This document shows, piece by piece, positions 46,975 to 56,116 of a stretch of DNA of 64,000 bases. This stretch comes from Rhizobium sp. ACO-34A. Its GTDB lineage: Bacteria; Pseudomonadota; Alphaproteobacteria; Rhizobiales; Rhizobiaceae. Numbering within the stretch: the stretch's first letter is position 1; each line of letters begins with the position of its first letter. Both the position numbers and the translations under genes were made by a program. The notes under the pieces were generated by a model, which saw nothing but the letters and a program-made list of their open reading frames with translations, had not been told where the DNA came from and did not search any database. The stretch covers positions 3,785,001-3,849,000 of the forward strand of contig CP021371.1 of assembly GCA_002600635.1 (NCBI GenBank), in the 5' to 3' direction.

Positions 46975-47568
46975 ATGAAGATCGCACGCCTTGCGCTGTT
47001 TCTGGCGCTCGTGCCGGCTATCGCCGGAGCCGCGGATTTTTCCGATCCGGACTGGCCCTGCATCCAGCGCAAGGTCGAGAACCTGTCGCCGGGGCTGATG
47101 TGGCCGAACCCCGTGACCAGAACGACCCTGCCTCTGGAAGCAGCAGATCTCGCTTCCATGCTGGCGCTCCGCCGGGTGAGCCTCGAAGACGCGGAAACGC
47201 AGGTTCGCACCTTCATCGAAAAGACCCCCGCCGCCGATGCGCAATTGCTCGGCAACATCTTCTATGATGCCTTCGACAAGCTCGCCGACGACCGGCATCA
47301 CCTGATCACCGGCATCGCGCGCTATTCCCGCAACCAGATCGCCCTGTCGAAGAAGATCGACGACAGCCGCACCGAAATGGCGAAGCTGACCTCCGAAAAC
47401 AGCCAGGACTTCGACCGTATCGACAAGCTGGAAGAACAGATCGACTGGGACGAACGCATCTACAAGGATCGGTCTCAGGCGCTGACCTATGTCTGTGAAA
47501 CGCCCGTCATCATCGAGAAGCGCGCCTATGCCATCGCCCAGCTTTTACTGAGGCAGGTTCCGCACTGA
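46975..47568 (+). CDS. Secreted helical protein of unknown function in the methanol island
   Basis: The 197-aa preprotein has a signal peptide (about 1-19, AIAGA-ADF). The mature protein begins SDPDWPCIQRKVENLSPGLM and is mostly helical, with a charged stretch TSENSQDFDRIDKLEEQIDW that could form a coiled coil. It has two cysteines (in WPCIQ and YVCETP) that may be bridged. GGGAGGA precedes the ATG. I do not recognise a named family, but its location beside the quinoprotein relay genes suggests a periplasmic accessory role. Confidence 0.7.
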   Translation: MKIARLALFLALVPAIAGAADFSDPDWPCIQRKVENLSPGLMWPNPVTRTTLPLEAADLASMLALRRVSLEDAETQVRTFIEKTPAADAQLLGNIFYDAFDKLADDRHHLITGIARYSRNQIALSKKIDDSRTEMAKLTSENSQDFDRIDKLEEQIDWDERIYKDRSQALTYVCETPVIIEKRAYAIAQLLLRQVPH

Positions 47569-47594
47569 CTCAAGGCCGCTTACGAAGCGGGTCC

Positions 47595-48659
47595 CTATTC
47601 CCATTCGAGTTCGGTATAGGCCGCCGTCGCATTGCGCGGATTGTAGAGATCGAAAAGCGCCCACTTCCCCGCTTCGCCATGACCGATGCTGCGGGAGGCT
47701 TCCCCGAGAGGAACACCCAGGCGGATGGCGGCACGCGTCTCCTCCTCAAGCACCTCCAGATAATGCGCCAATGCTTTCGCGCCGCCTGGCCAGTCAAGCA
47801 CCGGACCGCCATGACCGGGCACGGCGCGGACGGCCTTGATCCGGGCCAGCGCATCCAGCACCGAGCGCCAGCCCTTCAGCGAACCGTCGAGTGCCGGAGC
47901 ATGCTCATCGAACAGCAGGTCTCCCGCGATCAGCGTCGCAGTCTGCCTGTCGAAAACCGTGAGATCGTTGGAGGTATGGCCTGTCGGCCAGGCCTTCAGG
48001 TCGATCTCCCGTTCTCCGAGGTCGATCGTCTCCATATCGGACACTACCCGGTCAATCCCCGGGATCCGGCTTCCGAGGAAGGCCCGCGCTCCGATGAGAT
48101 CCGAGTAACTGCTCCGGTAACTGGAAGAGCGCTCCTCCAGCGCGCGCGGCAGGTTCTGCTGCCCGATGATCGTAGCTCCGGCATCGCGCAAGGCTTCGGC
48201 CCCGAAGACATGATCGGGATGCATGTGCGTGAGGATCAGATAGGAGATCGGCAAAGGGGTCCGTTCGCGAACCGCGAGATAGACCTCCTCGCCCACCTGC
48301 CGGGAACCGCCGGCATCGATGACGGCGACGCTTTGCCTCCCCACGATAAACACGATGTTGGAGACATCGCCGACATTCTCCCCATCGGGCTCCGCCACCA
48401 CTCCGCGATGGACAAACAGGCCGGGTGCGACTTCCGTGAATTCCAGTTTGGACCCGGGGCGCGATGCGCAAAAGGGCTCGGCAAGCGAAAAGCCGGAAAG
48501 CCATGACGCCGGCCGGTGCTTGAGGCTTTCCTCGCATTCCGCCTTTCTCTCCGCCGCATGTCCCGGCAGCAAGGCCATGCGGCATAGTTCTTCGGCGGAG
48601 GCCGCGCCTGTCGTCTCCACGGCAGCCATCAGACACAGGGAAACGAAAGCCTCGAACAT
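47595..48659 (-). CDS. Quinoprotein relay system zinc metallohydrolase (SoxH-like)
   Basis: The 354-aa preprotein has an N-terminal hydrophobic signal segment and a Cys-containing region (EELCRM, KAECEE, EPFCAS) before the metallo-beta-lactamase domain. That domain has the zinc motif THMHPDH (H145, H147, D149, H150), GHTSND and GDLLFDEHAP, and a final histidine in VPGHGGPV. It fits the SoxH-related metallohydrolase family that co-occurs with PQQ dehydrogenases and a SoxYZ-like carrier. The carrier gene is directly divergent at 48829. The reaction is unknown. ATG 48659 is chosen for the signal segment; in-frame upstream codons could extend it. Confidence 0.83.
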   Translation of the reverse strand: MFEAFVSLCLMAAVETTGAASAEELCRMALLPGHAAERKAECEESLKHRPASWLSGFSLAEPFCASRPGSKLEFTEVAPGLFVHRGVVAEPDGENVGDVSNIVFIVGRQSVAVIDAGGSRQVGEEVYLAVRERTPLPISYLILTHMHPDHVFGAEALRDAGATIIGQQNLPRALEERSSSYRSSYSDLIGARAFLGSRIPGIDRVVSDMETIDLGEREIDLKAWPTGHTSNDLTVFDRQTATLIAGDLLFDEHAPALDGSLKGWRSVLDALARIKAVRAVPGHGGPVLDWPGGAKALAHYLEVLEEETRAAIRLGVPLGEASRSIGHGEAGKWALFDLYNPRNATAAYTELEWE

Positions 48660-48828
48660 CGGCCATTCCCGCTTCACGACACAGGTTTCCCTCAAACCCT
48701 GCGTCCTTGTCGACAGCCTCACAACACATCCGAAAGGCTCGGTTTTTCACGCATCCGACATGACATATGATACCGCGCATGAGTGCCCGGGTATTGCGTC
48801 ACCAACATTGAGGGGGGACATCGCACCC

Positions 48829-49638
48829 ATGAAACAAGCACTTGCAGCTCTCACATTCCTGCTCTCGGCCGGCGTCGCCCTCGGCGAGGATGCGCCTATC
48901 AATCCGATCGTGGAGAGTGCCACCTGGAATGACATTCGCGGCGACATCGTGGGTGACGCTCATGTCGTTGACGGCGAAAGCCTCATCACCCTGACCGCCC
49001 CCTATCGCGCCGATGATGCGGCAACCGTGCCGATCACCATCGAACAGACGGGCGTGAAAGACGTTCCCATTTCGTCGATCAAGCTGGTGATCGACGAAAA
49101 CCCGTCACCCGTCGCGGCCGAAATCCGTTTCGGACCGGCGATGATGCCGCTGAAATTCGAGACCCGGGTGCGCGTCAACCAGTATTCCAACGTTCGCGTC
49201 ATCGCCAATACGCCGAACGCCAGTTACATGACCGGTCGTTTCGTCAAGGCGTCCGGCGGCTGCTCGGCCCCGGCGACCAAGGACCCGGCAGCCGCGCTGA
49301 AGGGCATGGGCGAGATGCGGCTGAGAAGCTTCGACACGGGGAATGCGGCACCCGCCGTTCCGCGGGAAGCGCAGATCATGATCCGGCATCCGAATTATTC
49401 GGGCCTGCAGCGGAACCAGATGACCCAGCTTTTCATCGGCGCCCACTTCATCACCGAACTGGAGGTGCGGCAGGGCAAGGACCTGCTGTTCTCTCTGCGG
49501 GGCGGCATATCGATCAGCGAAAACCCGACTTTCCGCTTTACCTATATCGATGACGGTTCGCCGGAACTTACCATTCACGCCGTGGACACAGAGGGAAACG
49601 TCTTCGACCGCGTCCTGCCGAAGCGCCCGCCGGCCTGA
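48829..49638 (+). CDS. Quinoprotein dehydrogenase-associated SoxYZ-like carrier
   Basis: The 269-aa preprotein has a signal peptide (about 1-19, GVALG-EDA). A SoxY-like domain ends at the carrier cysteine C145 in KASGGCSAPATKD, then a SoxZ-like domain (about 165-265; IMIRHPNYSGLQRNQMTQLF) follows. In thiosulfate oxidation SoxY carries sulfur on a Cys in a GGCGG tail; here the two halves are fused and the Cys is internal. The same fusion is known beside PQQ dehydrogenases. A preceding AGGGGGG ribosome site supports ATG 48829. The carried group is unknown. Confidence 0.86.
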   Translation: MKQALAALTFLLSAGVALGEDAPINPIVESATWNDIRGDIVGDAHVVDGESLITLTAPYRADDAATVPITIEQTGVKDVPISSIKLVIDENPSPVAAEIRFGPAMMPLKFETRVRVNQYSNVRVIANTPNASYMTGRFVKASGGCSAPATKDPAAALKGMGEMRLRSFDTGNAAPAVPREAQIMIRHPNYSGLQRNQMTQLFIGAHFITELEVRQGKDLLFSLRGGISISENPTFRFTYIDDGSPELTIHAVDTEGNVFDRVLPKRPPA

Positions 49639-49650
49639 CAAGCGACTTAG

Positions 49651-50004
49651 CTAGAAGCAACGCATCTCCGCCTCGGCCTGCGCCCGCCTCAGTTCCGTGA
49701 CCATCCCGCGCGGAACGACGGCGCTCTTGAACATCGAAAGCTGCTCGCCCGCACCCTGCTGCAAGGTCAGCACGGTCTCGGCCTCGACATATTTCTCGTA
49801 GGGCAGGATGGATGCGATCACATCGATGGAACAGGCGCATTGCCTGAGAACGTTACGGTTCTGCCCGTTGGCGGCCATACAGCCGAAGACGTAATCGGCG
49901 CGCGCCTCCGTCGGATAGTCGTTCAGCCGCTCGGGTAGGCTTTGCCCCGCCGCGGGCACAGCGAAAGCCGACACCAGGAGAAGGCAGGCGGCCAGCCACT
50001 TCAT
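49651..50004 (-). CDS. Small secreted cysteine-containing protein, unknown function
   Basis: The 117-aa preprotein has a signal peptide (about 1-21, PAAGQ). The mature part has cysteines in VFGCMAANG, RQCACSID and the C-terminal MRCF, four in total, so probably two disulfides. The start overlaps the 3' end of the upstream gene by 4 bp. The stop is 13 bp from the SoxYZ-like gene stop on the other strand. I do not recognise a family beyond conserved hypothetical. Confidence 0.7.
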   Translation of the reverse strand: MKWLAACLLLVSAFAVPAAGQSLPERLNDYPTEARADYVFGCMAANGQNRNVLRQCACSIDVIASILPYEKYVEAETVLTLQQGAGEQLSMFKSAVVPRGMVTELRRAQAEAEMRCF

Positions 50005-50678
50005 GGCCGGGCCTCGCCCTTGTCCGTCAGCGTGATCACGTTGCGATAAGCTGCATCCTCCGGCCCCTGCCCCTCTGGAACGTTTGCCTCCAGCGAATAG
50101 AGCCAGCCGGGCACCTGTTCCGAAACGGTGACGGAGAGCGCCAGCTCGGCAAAACGGCCCATCTTGCTGCGCGCCTTGTCCTTTTCGAGCGGACGCAGCG
50201 TTACCTTCTGTGCGGCAATGTCGCGATCACCGAGATGCACGGAAACCGGCACGATCTCCGCATCCTTCATCAAGGCCTCCTTGATCCGGTTACGGATGTA
50301 ATAAGGGCTTCCGCCGGACTGCGCGGCGACATCCGACAATGTGCTTTCGAGGAAATACATGATGAGCGGATTGCCCACCGAAGCCGGGAAATTGCCGAGC
50401 GACCGCATCCGGGGTCCTTGCCGCAGGATCAGCGCGACATTGTCGTCGGCGGAGAGTTGCAGGCCGATATTGTCGTTATCGGGCGCCTCGCCCTTCTTTC
50501 CCGACAAAAGCACCCGATCGTAAAGCAGGGCATCCGGCGGCTCTTTTCCGGCACTCACAGGGGCCGGAACGTGAAGGCCGGAAAGCCCGCCCTTGTGAAA
50601 GAGAAGATCATAGGTTCCGGCCGCCGATGCTGTCGCGGCAGAGCCGAGCATCGCGAGAAGAAGCACGAAAAGACGCAT
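50001..50678 (-). CDS. Secreted protein of unknown function in the quinoprotein island
   Basis: The 225-aa preprotein has a signal peptide (about 1-19, ATASA-AGT). The mature sequence YDLLFHKGGLSGLHVPAPVS and later NIGLQLSADDNVALILRQGP suggests a beta-rich periplasmic or outer-membrane-associated protein; no cysteine is seen in the mature part. It is translationally coupled to the 117-aa gene. The ribosome site region has GGGAGGC. No family name can be given with confidence. Confidence 0.68.
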   Translation of the reverse strand: MRLFVLLLAMLGSAATASAAGTYDLLFHKGGLSGLHVPAPVSAGKEPPDALLYDRVLLSGKKGEAPDNDNIGLQLSADDNVALILRQGPRMRSLGNFPASVGNPLIMYFLESTLSDVAAQSGGSPYYIRNRIKEALMKDAEIVPVSVHLGDRDIAAQKVTLRPLEKDKARSKMGRFAELALSVTVSEQVPGWLYSLEANVPEGQGPEDAAYRNVITLTDKGEARP

Positions 50679-50783
50679 TGCAAGCCTCCCTTTTTTGAAG
50701 AGCCTAATGCCGCCGAGATTGTCCCGTCACCGCAGACATTGGTCGGTATTGGGGGCCATATGGATGTGAGCCCGTGATCGCAG

Positions 50784-53033
50784 TCACGCCACCCGCGCCC
50801 GGGTCTTCCAGTCGATCAGCGCCCTCAGCCGCACGAGCTGCACCGGCTTGGTCAGCACGGCGAAGGACATTTCATCCCCCTGCGCCTGAAAATCGCGATG
50901 CCGGTTGGCGGAAATGATGATGGCCGGGATTTCGCAACCGGCAAGCGCCCTGAGCGTGCGGATCGTCTCGATGCCATTGTCGTCCTCATCGAGCTGGTAG
51001 TCGGCAAGTACGATGTCAGGCGGCGTGCCGATCTCCTGCATCAGGGAGATCGCTTCGAGCGTCGAGCCGGCCGCAAGCACGCTCGCGCCCCAGCCCTCGA
51101 GCTTCTGCGTCATCGCATGCAATTCGTCCGCATCGTTTTCCACCACCATGACGATCAGGTCCAGATCGCCCGTGGGAGCCGCCTCCACCACAGGGTTTTC
51201 ATAGACTGTGACATGGCCGGGCGCGGCAAGAGGCACTTCGATCGAGAACATGGAGCCCACTCCCGGACGCGACACCAGCCGAACCGGATGATCGAGATGA
51301 CGGCAGGCCCTCTCCACGATCGAAAGCCCCAGTCCCATGCCGGTGCCCTTGCCTCCACCGCCACGGGTGAATTCCTTGAACACCCGCGCCTGATCCGCCT
51401 CCGATATGCCGATCCCGGTGTCCCATACCTCGATGCGCAGGCGCGTGCCCGCAAGCCGGCAGCCGACCAACACCTTGCCACGCTCGGTATACTGGATCGC
51501 GTTGACCACGAGGTTCTGCACGGAGCGCATCAGATAGCGCTGGTCGCTCGTCACCCAGCGGCTTGACGGCACGATACAGAGCTCGATGCCTTTTTCCGCG
51601 GCAAGCGGCGCCAGATCCTCGCTGAGCCCCTGCAGCATGTTTCCAACGGAAAAGGAGGTGATGTTGAAATCGGCACCGGAACTGTCCAGCCGGGAAATAT
51701 CGAGCAGCGCCTGCAGCAGGGTTTCGATCGAGGTGAAGGAGCGATTGAGACGATTGACGACCTCCCTCGCATCCCCTTCCTCGACCCTCTCCGTCAGAGT
51801 CGAGAGATAGAGCTTGGCGGCATTGATCGGCTGCAGAAGATCGTGGCTGGCCGCCGCCAGGAACCGCGTCTTGGACACGTGCGCTGCCTCCGCCGCCTCC
51901 TTGGCAAGCCGCAGGGCTCCCTCGATCTTCGTCTGCTCCGCGGCATGCACCTGCAATTGCCGGTTCGCCTCGGTCAGCTCGGTCGTGCGCTCCGCGACCC
52001 GCCGCTCGAGCAGGGCCGCGGCCTCCGTTTCCGCCGTTACGTCCATCAGGGAGACGATAAAGCCATCGTCCGGCAGGCTGTGCAGCCGCATGTCGAGCCG
52101 CATGCCGTCGCGCCTGCGAAAATGCTGTTGCACGGTCTCTCCCCGCCGCAACGCCTTGAACCAGCGCGCAAGTTCCGGCCGACGCGACTTCCGGTCGACG
52201 ATCTCGTGGCGCTCGATATGTTCGAGAATCCGCTGGAACGACGCACCCTTTTTCAGGAGGGGCAAAGGCAGGCCAAGCAGCGCGCTGAAGCGTTCGTTAT
52301 GCACGAGGAGTTCACCATCCGACGAGAAGGTGCAGACCCCGAGCGACATGTGGTCGAAAGCGGCCTGCAGCAGATGCGCCTGCTGGTCGATCAGGCGGTC
52401 CTTCTCCCGCCGGTTTTCCCGCACGAGATCGGTAATTTCCGTCTGCAGAACCGCGATGTTGCCGGAGGTGGTCTGGCGGCAGGAAATCTGGAACCAGCGG
52501 TCATTGCGCAGTGCTATGACAAAGGAGGAAAAGCCATGGCCCGGCACTTCCGGCAACCCGCTCACCGGCGACCGCCGCACGGCCTTCACACCCGCATCCT
52601 CCTCGCTTGCCAGCGACTTGCTGGCTTCGACGGCCCTGAGATAATCGTCGAAGGCGAGGCCTGGTTTGATCAGGGGCTCCACGTCAGGAAGAAGCCGCCG
52701 GAACTGTGTGTTGCAGACCTGCAGCCGGTCCTCGGAGAAAAGAGCGAAACCTCCCTCCATGGCAACCATGGCATCGGCAAGGTTGCGCTGCATCCGCTCC
52801 TGGGTCTGGTAGGCGATTTCCAGCTCGCTCGACGCCCGACCCAGCGTGTCCAGCGCCTTTTCCAGATCCTTGGTCTTCTCCCACACCTTGGCCTGTAGCG
52901 TGATGGCCGACTGGAACAGTGAATAGGCCGTGCCGCCCACCTCATGACCACGCTCGGCGCGGTTGATCAGCGCCTCGATGATCCGCGCCTGCTTGGCGAT
53001 CTGGACTTCGGGAGGATCGCTCGGATCGATCAC
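50784..53033 (-). CDS. Hybrid sensor histidine kinase/response regulator, PAS-containing (NahK/ErcS'-like)
   Basis: The 749-aa cytoplasmic protein has no membrane segment. In order it has a coiled coil (about 45-95), two PAS-like domains (about 90-205 and 222-335), HisKA with His397 in FLAAASHDLLQPINAAK, HATPase with WDTGIGIS and GTGMGLGLSIVERA, and a C-terminal receiver with Asp678 in DIVLADYQLDEDDNG. The layout matches the NahK/ErcS' group. Pseudomonas ErcS' is linked to ethanol-oxidation control and NahK to FIST-domain NO sensors. It overlaps the FIST gene by 4 bp and probably signals to the LuxR-type regulator at 54265. Confidence 0.88.
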   Translation of the reverse strand: MIDPSDPPEVQIAKQARIIEALINRAERGHEVGGTAYSLFQSAITLQAKVWEKTKDLEKALDTLGRASSELEIAYQTQERMQRNLADAMVAMEGGFALFSEDRLQVCNTQFRRLLPDVEPLIKPGLAFDDYLRAVEASKSLASEEDAGVKAVRRSPVSGLPEVPGHGFSSFVIALRNDRWFQISCRQTTSGNIAVLQTEITDLVRENRREKDRLIDQQAHLLQAAFDHMSLGVCTFSSDGELLVHNERFSALLGLPLPLLKKGASFQRILEHIERHEIVDRKSRRPELARWFKALRRGETVQQHFRRRDGMRLDMRLHSLPDDGFIVSLMDVTAETEAAALLERRVAERTTELTEANRQLQVHAAEQTKIEGALRLAKEAAEAAHVSKTRFLAAASHDLLQPINAAKLYLSTLTERVEEGDAREVVNRLNRSFTSIETLLQALLDISRLDSSGADFNITSFSVGNMLQGLSEDLAPLAAEKGIELCIVPSSRWVTSDQRYLMRSVQNLVVNAIQYTERGKVLVGCRLAGTRLRIEVWDTGIGISEADQARVFKEFTRGGGGKGTGMGLGLSIVERACRHLDHPVRLVSRPGVGSMFSIEVPLAAPGHVTVYENPVVEAAPTGDLDLIVMVVENDADELHAMTQKLEGWGASVLAAGSTLEAISLMQEIGTPPDIVLADYQLDEDDNGIETIRTLRALAGCEIPAIIISANRHRDFQAQGDEMSFAVLTKPVQLVRLRALIDWKTRARVA

Positions 53034-54202
53034 GGCACCGCCCCCCTTCTCGGCCGGAAGAAGGCGACGCCGACGAAGGTCTGGTTCACATGCACGCCGA
53101 GATGCTGCTCGCCATAGGTGCTGAAACCGACCACCCGGTGCTGGCGAAACCGTTCCGATGCTTCGTCGGCCAATCCCTTGCGTTCGATCTCCAGCTTCCT
53201 GAGATAACAGTCGAAACCAAGGATGAAGTCGGGCTCGGCGCCCTGGTCGTCGGTCACCGTCAGTCCGCTGTCGAGGGTGCGGATGATTTCCTTGCCACGC
53301 CCCAGTGTCAGGAGCAGTCCGTCATCGATCGCCGACAGGAAGGTCAGACCATTCTCACCGTGAATCTGCTGGATGGCGCGGACATGATAAAGGTCGCGAT
53401 TGCGCACCAGCACGGGGTTTTCCGCAAAAATGGCGGGAGAAAGTTCCTCGACCGAAACGCCGACAAGACGCGCATATTCCTCCGCCGCCGGGGAACCGTT
53501 GATCTCCAGAACCAGTCGCTCCTCCGGAACCGCGCGGGTCACGACCATGCGGCTTTCCGTCGGCTGGAAGTGATCGAAACCGAGGCCGCGGAAATCGAGG
53601 TCCGTTTCCAGCAACAGAAGAAGCGCCGCATTGCTGTGAAACTGGCCGTCGCGCAGAACCTTGGTCTGCTGGAAACGCAGCCCGTCGCCGGCGGATCCGC
53701 CGAAGACCGGGATATCCGCAAGCCCCGCCTCCAGCGTGGCAACGAGGATATCCTCCTGTTTCGACAGACCGTCCGCAAAGATCAGCGCCAGACGATGACG
53801 CCCCGGCGTGCTGCCGAACTGGGCGGAGAGCCGTTCGGCCTGGGAAACCACATCGGCGATGGACAGCGGCGAAACTGGGGAAAACAGAGCCGACGCCACG
53901 CGGAAATGACTGCGCTCGAATGCAATGGCGATCAGCGCATCACTGTCATATCCGCGCGGGGTTATCTGGCCGGCAGTCGTGCAGCCGAACACCACCGTCT
54001 CCGGCATGATATCGACAAGTGCGGCTGGCAACGCATCCGTCGCCAGCCGACAGGGCAGGAAAAGCAGGACAAAGCTCGGCCGCGCACTCGACAACTGGCG
54101 GCGGATATCGCGGACAGCCTCCGTGGTATCGCCGGCATGCGACACGGCAATACGCACCGCTTTCGCGGGTCTGTTATCAAGAGCCTCCCGTAGCGCCGTC
54201 AC
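53030..54202 (-). CDS. FIST-domain sensor protein (NosP-like)
   Basis: The 390-aa soluble protein has an N-terminal FIST domain (about 30-225; ETVVFGCTTAGQITPRGYDS and LADIPVFGGSAGDG) and a FIST_C domain (about 226-375; VLEINGSPAAEEYARLVG and VGFSTYGEQHLGVHVNQTFV). FIST proteins sense small ligands, and those paired with NahK-type kinases (NosP) are haem-based nitric-oxide sensors. The pairing with the kinase downstream fits that model, but haem binding is not shown here. The promoter region is shared with the 62-bp gap after the LuxR gene. Confidence 0.85.
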   Translation of the reverse strand: MTALREALDNRPAKAVRIAVSHAGDTTEAVRDIRRQLSSARPSFVLLFLPCRLATDALPAALVDIMPETVVFGCTTAGQITPRGYDSDALIAIAFERSHFRVASALFSPVSPLSIADVVSQAERLSAQFGSTPGRHRLALIFADGLSKQEDILVATLEAGLADIPVFGGSAGDGLRFQQTKVLRDGQFHSNAALLLLLETDLDFRGLGFDHFQPTESRMVVTRAVPEERLVLEINGSPAAEEYARLVGVSVEELSPAIFAENPVLVRNRDLYHVRAIQQIHGENGLTFLSAIDDGLLLTLGRGKEIIRTLDSGLTVTDDQGAEPDFILGFDCYLRKLEIERKGLADEASERFRQHRVVGFSTYGEQHLGVHVNQTFVGVAFFRPRRGAVP

Positions 54203-54264
54203 CCGCCTGCCATCCTCCGCTGGCTGTCCTCACGGGTAAGGTGGTTTGCCGCCGCCATGGCCTC

Positions 54265-54954
54265 CTATTGAAGGTTATGGCGGATGGAAACCTCCCTCAC
54301 CAGCATCGCCGCCTGCGTGCGGTTGTGCACGCCGAGCCGCCGCAAGAGCGCAGTGATATGCGCCTTGACGGTCGCTTCCGCGAGTTGCATCTCGTAAGCG
54401 ATCAGCTTGTTCGGCATGCCCTCGCAGATCAGGCTGAGAATGCGCGTCTGTTGCTGCGAGAGATGGGCGATCTTGCGCGAGATCGTCTCGACGGAACGAT
54501 CACCCTCCTTCGGACGGGCCGGCATGGCATAACCCGGCGGCACATAGGTCTTGCCATTCCAGATATCCGTCATGGCCTCCTGGAACACCTGCCGCCCGGT
54601 TTCTTTCGGTATGAACCCCGCCGCGCCGGCGGCAATCACGGATTGCACGACGCCTTCCGTCGTGATCGCCGAAATGACGATCACCGGAACATCCGGCATC
54701 TTTTCCTTTATCTTCAGGAAACCGCTCAGGCCCGACGCATCAGGCAGGTTGAGATCCAGAATGACGAGATCCGGCGAAAACCGCATGCGTATTTGATGCA
54801 GTGCCTCGCCTAGCGTAGTCGCTGTTCGAACCCGACGGGTATTGAAAATGCTCTCCATCGTCGTCGCAAGAGCATCGCAATAAAGCGGGTGATCATCGAT
54901 CACCAGCGCCGACTTGATCGAAAGCGACGATACGGACAGTTCTGCCCGCGACAT
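54265..54954 (-). CDS. LuxR-type response regulator (AgmR/ErbR-like)
   Basis: The 229-aa protein has a receiver domain with acidic pair VIDDHP, phospho-acceptor Asp67 in LVILDLNLPDASG and Lys in FIPKETG. A GerE-type helix-turn-helix (about 163-220) contains LICEGMPNKLIAYEMQLAEA followed by TVKAHITALLRRLGV. The subgroup (AgmR/ExaE/ErbR) controls PQQ alcohol dehydrogenases in pseudomonads. It lies upstream of the FIST and kinase genes in the same direction and is the natural output regulator of the island. Confidence 0.88.
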   Translation of the reverse strand: MSRAELSVSSLSIKSALVIDDHPLYCDALATTMESIFNTRRVRTATTLGEALHQIRMRFSPDLVILDLNLPDASGLSGFLKIKEKMPDVPVIVISAITTEGVVQSVIAAGAAGFIPKETGRQVFQEAMTDIWNGKTYVPPGYAMPARPKEGDRSVETISRKIAHLSQQQTRILSLICEGMPNKLIAYEMQLAEATVKAHITALLRRLGVHNRTQAAMLVREVSIRHNLQ

Positions 54955-55340
54955 GGCTTTCCTCCCAAAAATATTCCCTGTCTGGATAACGAAGCGTCTC
55001 CACTCCGCTCCGCATATTCATTGGATATATTTCTGCTCCCAAATGTGGCCGGCTCTCCCCAACTCAACCACGCGTATTTTGTTACACAGATTCATGATGC
55101 ATGCAATTGCCGAATTCCCGGGCAGGAGGTGGTGTCAAACAAGGCAAATTTCGAATTTTCTTATGTTCACAGCAGCAAACATCACCATTCATGCCCTTTC
55201 ACCGCGCACCGGACGATGCGCCTTCATTCAGCGGTGAACAGCGGTTCGCCACAAGGTCGCAGGGCCATAAACAACTTGCATCGGACAAGTGTCGACAGTA
55301 TGTCTACATATATTTCAGCGCAAACGGATCGGCTGTCACG
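54955..55340. promoter_or_regulatory. Divergent region between the LuxR and GntR genes, with palindromic sites
   Basis: The 386 bp carry no supported gene. It is AT-rich for this genome. Near the GntR gene are TGTCGACA (55290-55297) and the inverted repeat TATGT-CT-ACATA (55299-55310); the latter suits an FCD-type GntR operator. A weak -35 TTGCAT (55276-55281) would place this repeat on the -10 position with a 17-bp spacer, as for a repressor site. Confidence 0.45.
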
Positions 55341-56063
55341 ATGCCCGCACCTACGACCTCGGACGAAACGATCGAGACGCCACGCTCCCGTGGCTCCGGC
55401 ACGCAAACTGTATATGCCGCGCTGCGCCAGGAAATTCTGGCGATGACACTGCCGCCCGGCAGTCCCCTCGACGAGGTGCGGCTCTCGGATCGCTTCGGCA
55501 TGTCTCGCACCCCGATCCGCGAAGCCCTGCTCCGTCTAGCCTCCGACGGCTTGGTCACCACGCTTCCGAACCGCAATACCATCGTCTCCACCATCGATTT
55601 CGCCACGCTGCCCACCTATTTCGATGCACTGACGCTGATGTATCGCGTCACGACCCGCGCTGCAGCGGCGCACAGGAATCCGGCCATCATGGCCACCATC
55701 CGCAAGCACCAGAACGAGTTCGAAGCGGCAGTGAAGGCGCAGGACGCCTATGCGATGATCGAGGCGAACCGAGAATTCCACGTCGCCATCGCCGAACTGG
55801 GCGGCAATCCCTACTACACCACCTTCTTTGCCCGTCTTCTGGACGAAGGCCGACGCATTCTCCGGCTCTATTACTCGACCTTCGACGACCGCCTGCCGCT
55901 GCAATATGTACAGGAGCATGAGGACATGATCGCCGCAATCGAGGCAGGAGACGTCGAGCGCTCCGACCGTCTCGCCATCGCCCATGCGGAACAGATCGTG
56001 CGCCAGATCCAGGAATACATCGCGCGCGACATGAACCACGCCGTATCGATCGGCAACCTCTGA
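55341..56063 (+). CDS. GntR-family (FadR/FCD) transcriptional regulator
   Basis: The 240-aa regulator has an N-terminal winged helix (about 20-85; LDEVRLSDRFGMSRTPIREA) and a helical FCD ligand-binding domain (about 95-225) with metal-ligand candidates in EANREFHVAIAELGGN and AHAEQIVRQI. It starts at ATG 55341; the same frame is open upstream without coding character. It is the first gene of a plus-strand group with the oxidase at 56117 and probably represses it until an amino or keto acid effector binds. Confidence 0.86.
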   Translation: MPAPTTSDETIETPRSRGSGTQTVYAALRQEILAMTLPPGSPLDEVRLSDRFGMSRTPIREALLRLASDGLVTTLPNRNTIVSTIDFATLPTYFDALTLMYRVTTRAAAAHRNPAIMATIRKHQNEFEAAVKAQDAYAMIEANREFHVAIAELGGNPYYTTFFARLLDEGRRILRLYYSTFDDRLPLQYVQEHEDMIAAIEAGDVERSDRLAIAHAEQIVRQIQEYIARDMNHAVSIGNL

Positions 56064-56116
56064 GCCATTTCACCTCACCCGAAACCAGATCAATCCAACC
56101 GCAAGAGAATTCTCCG

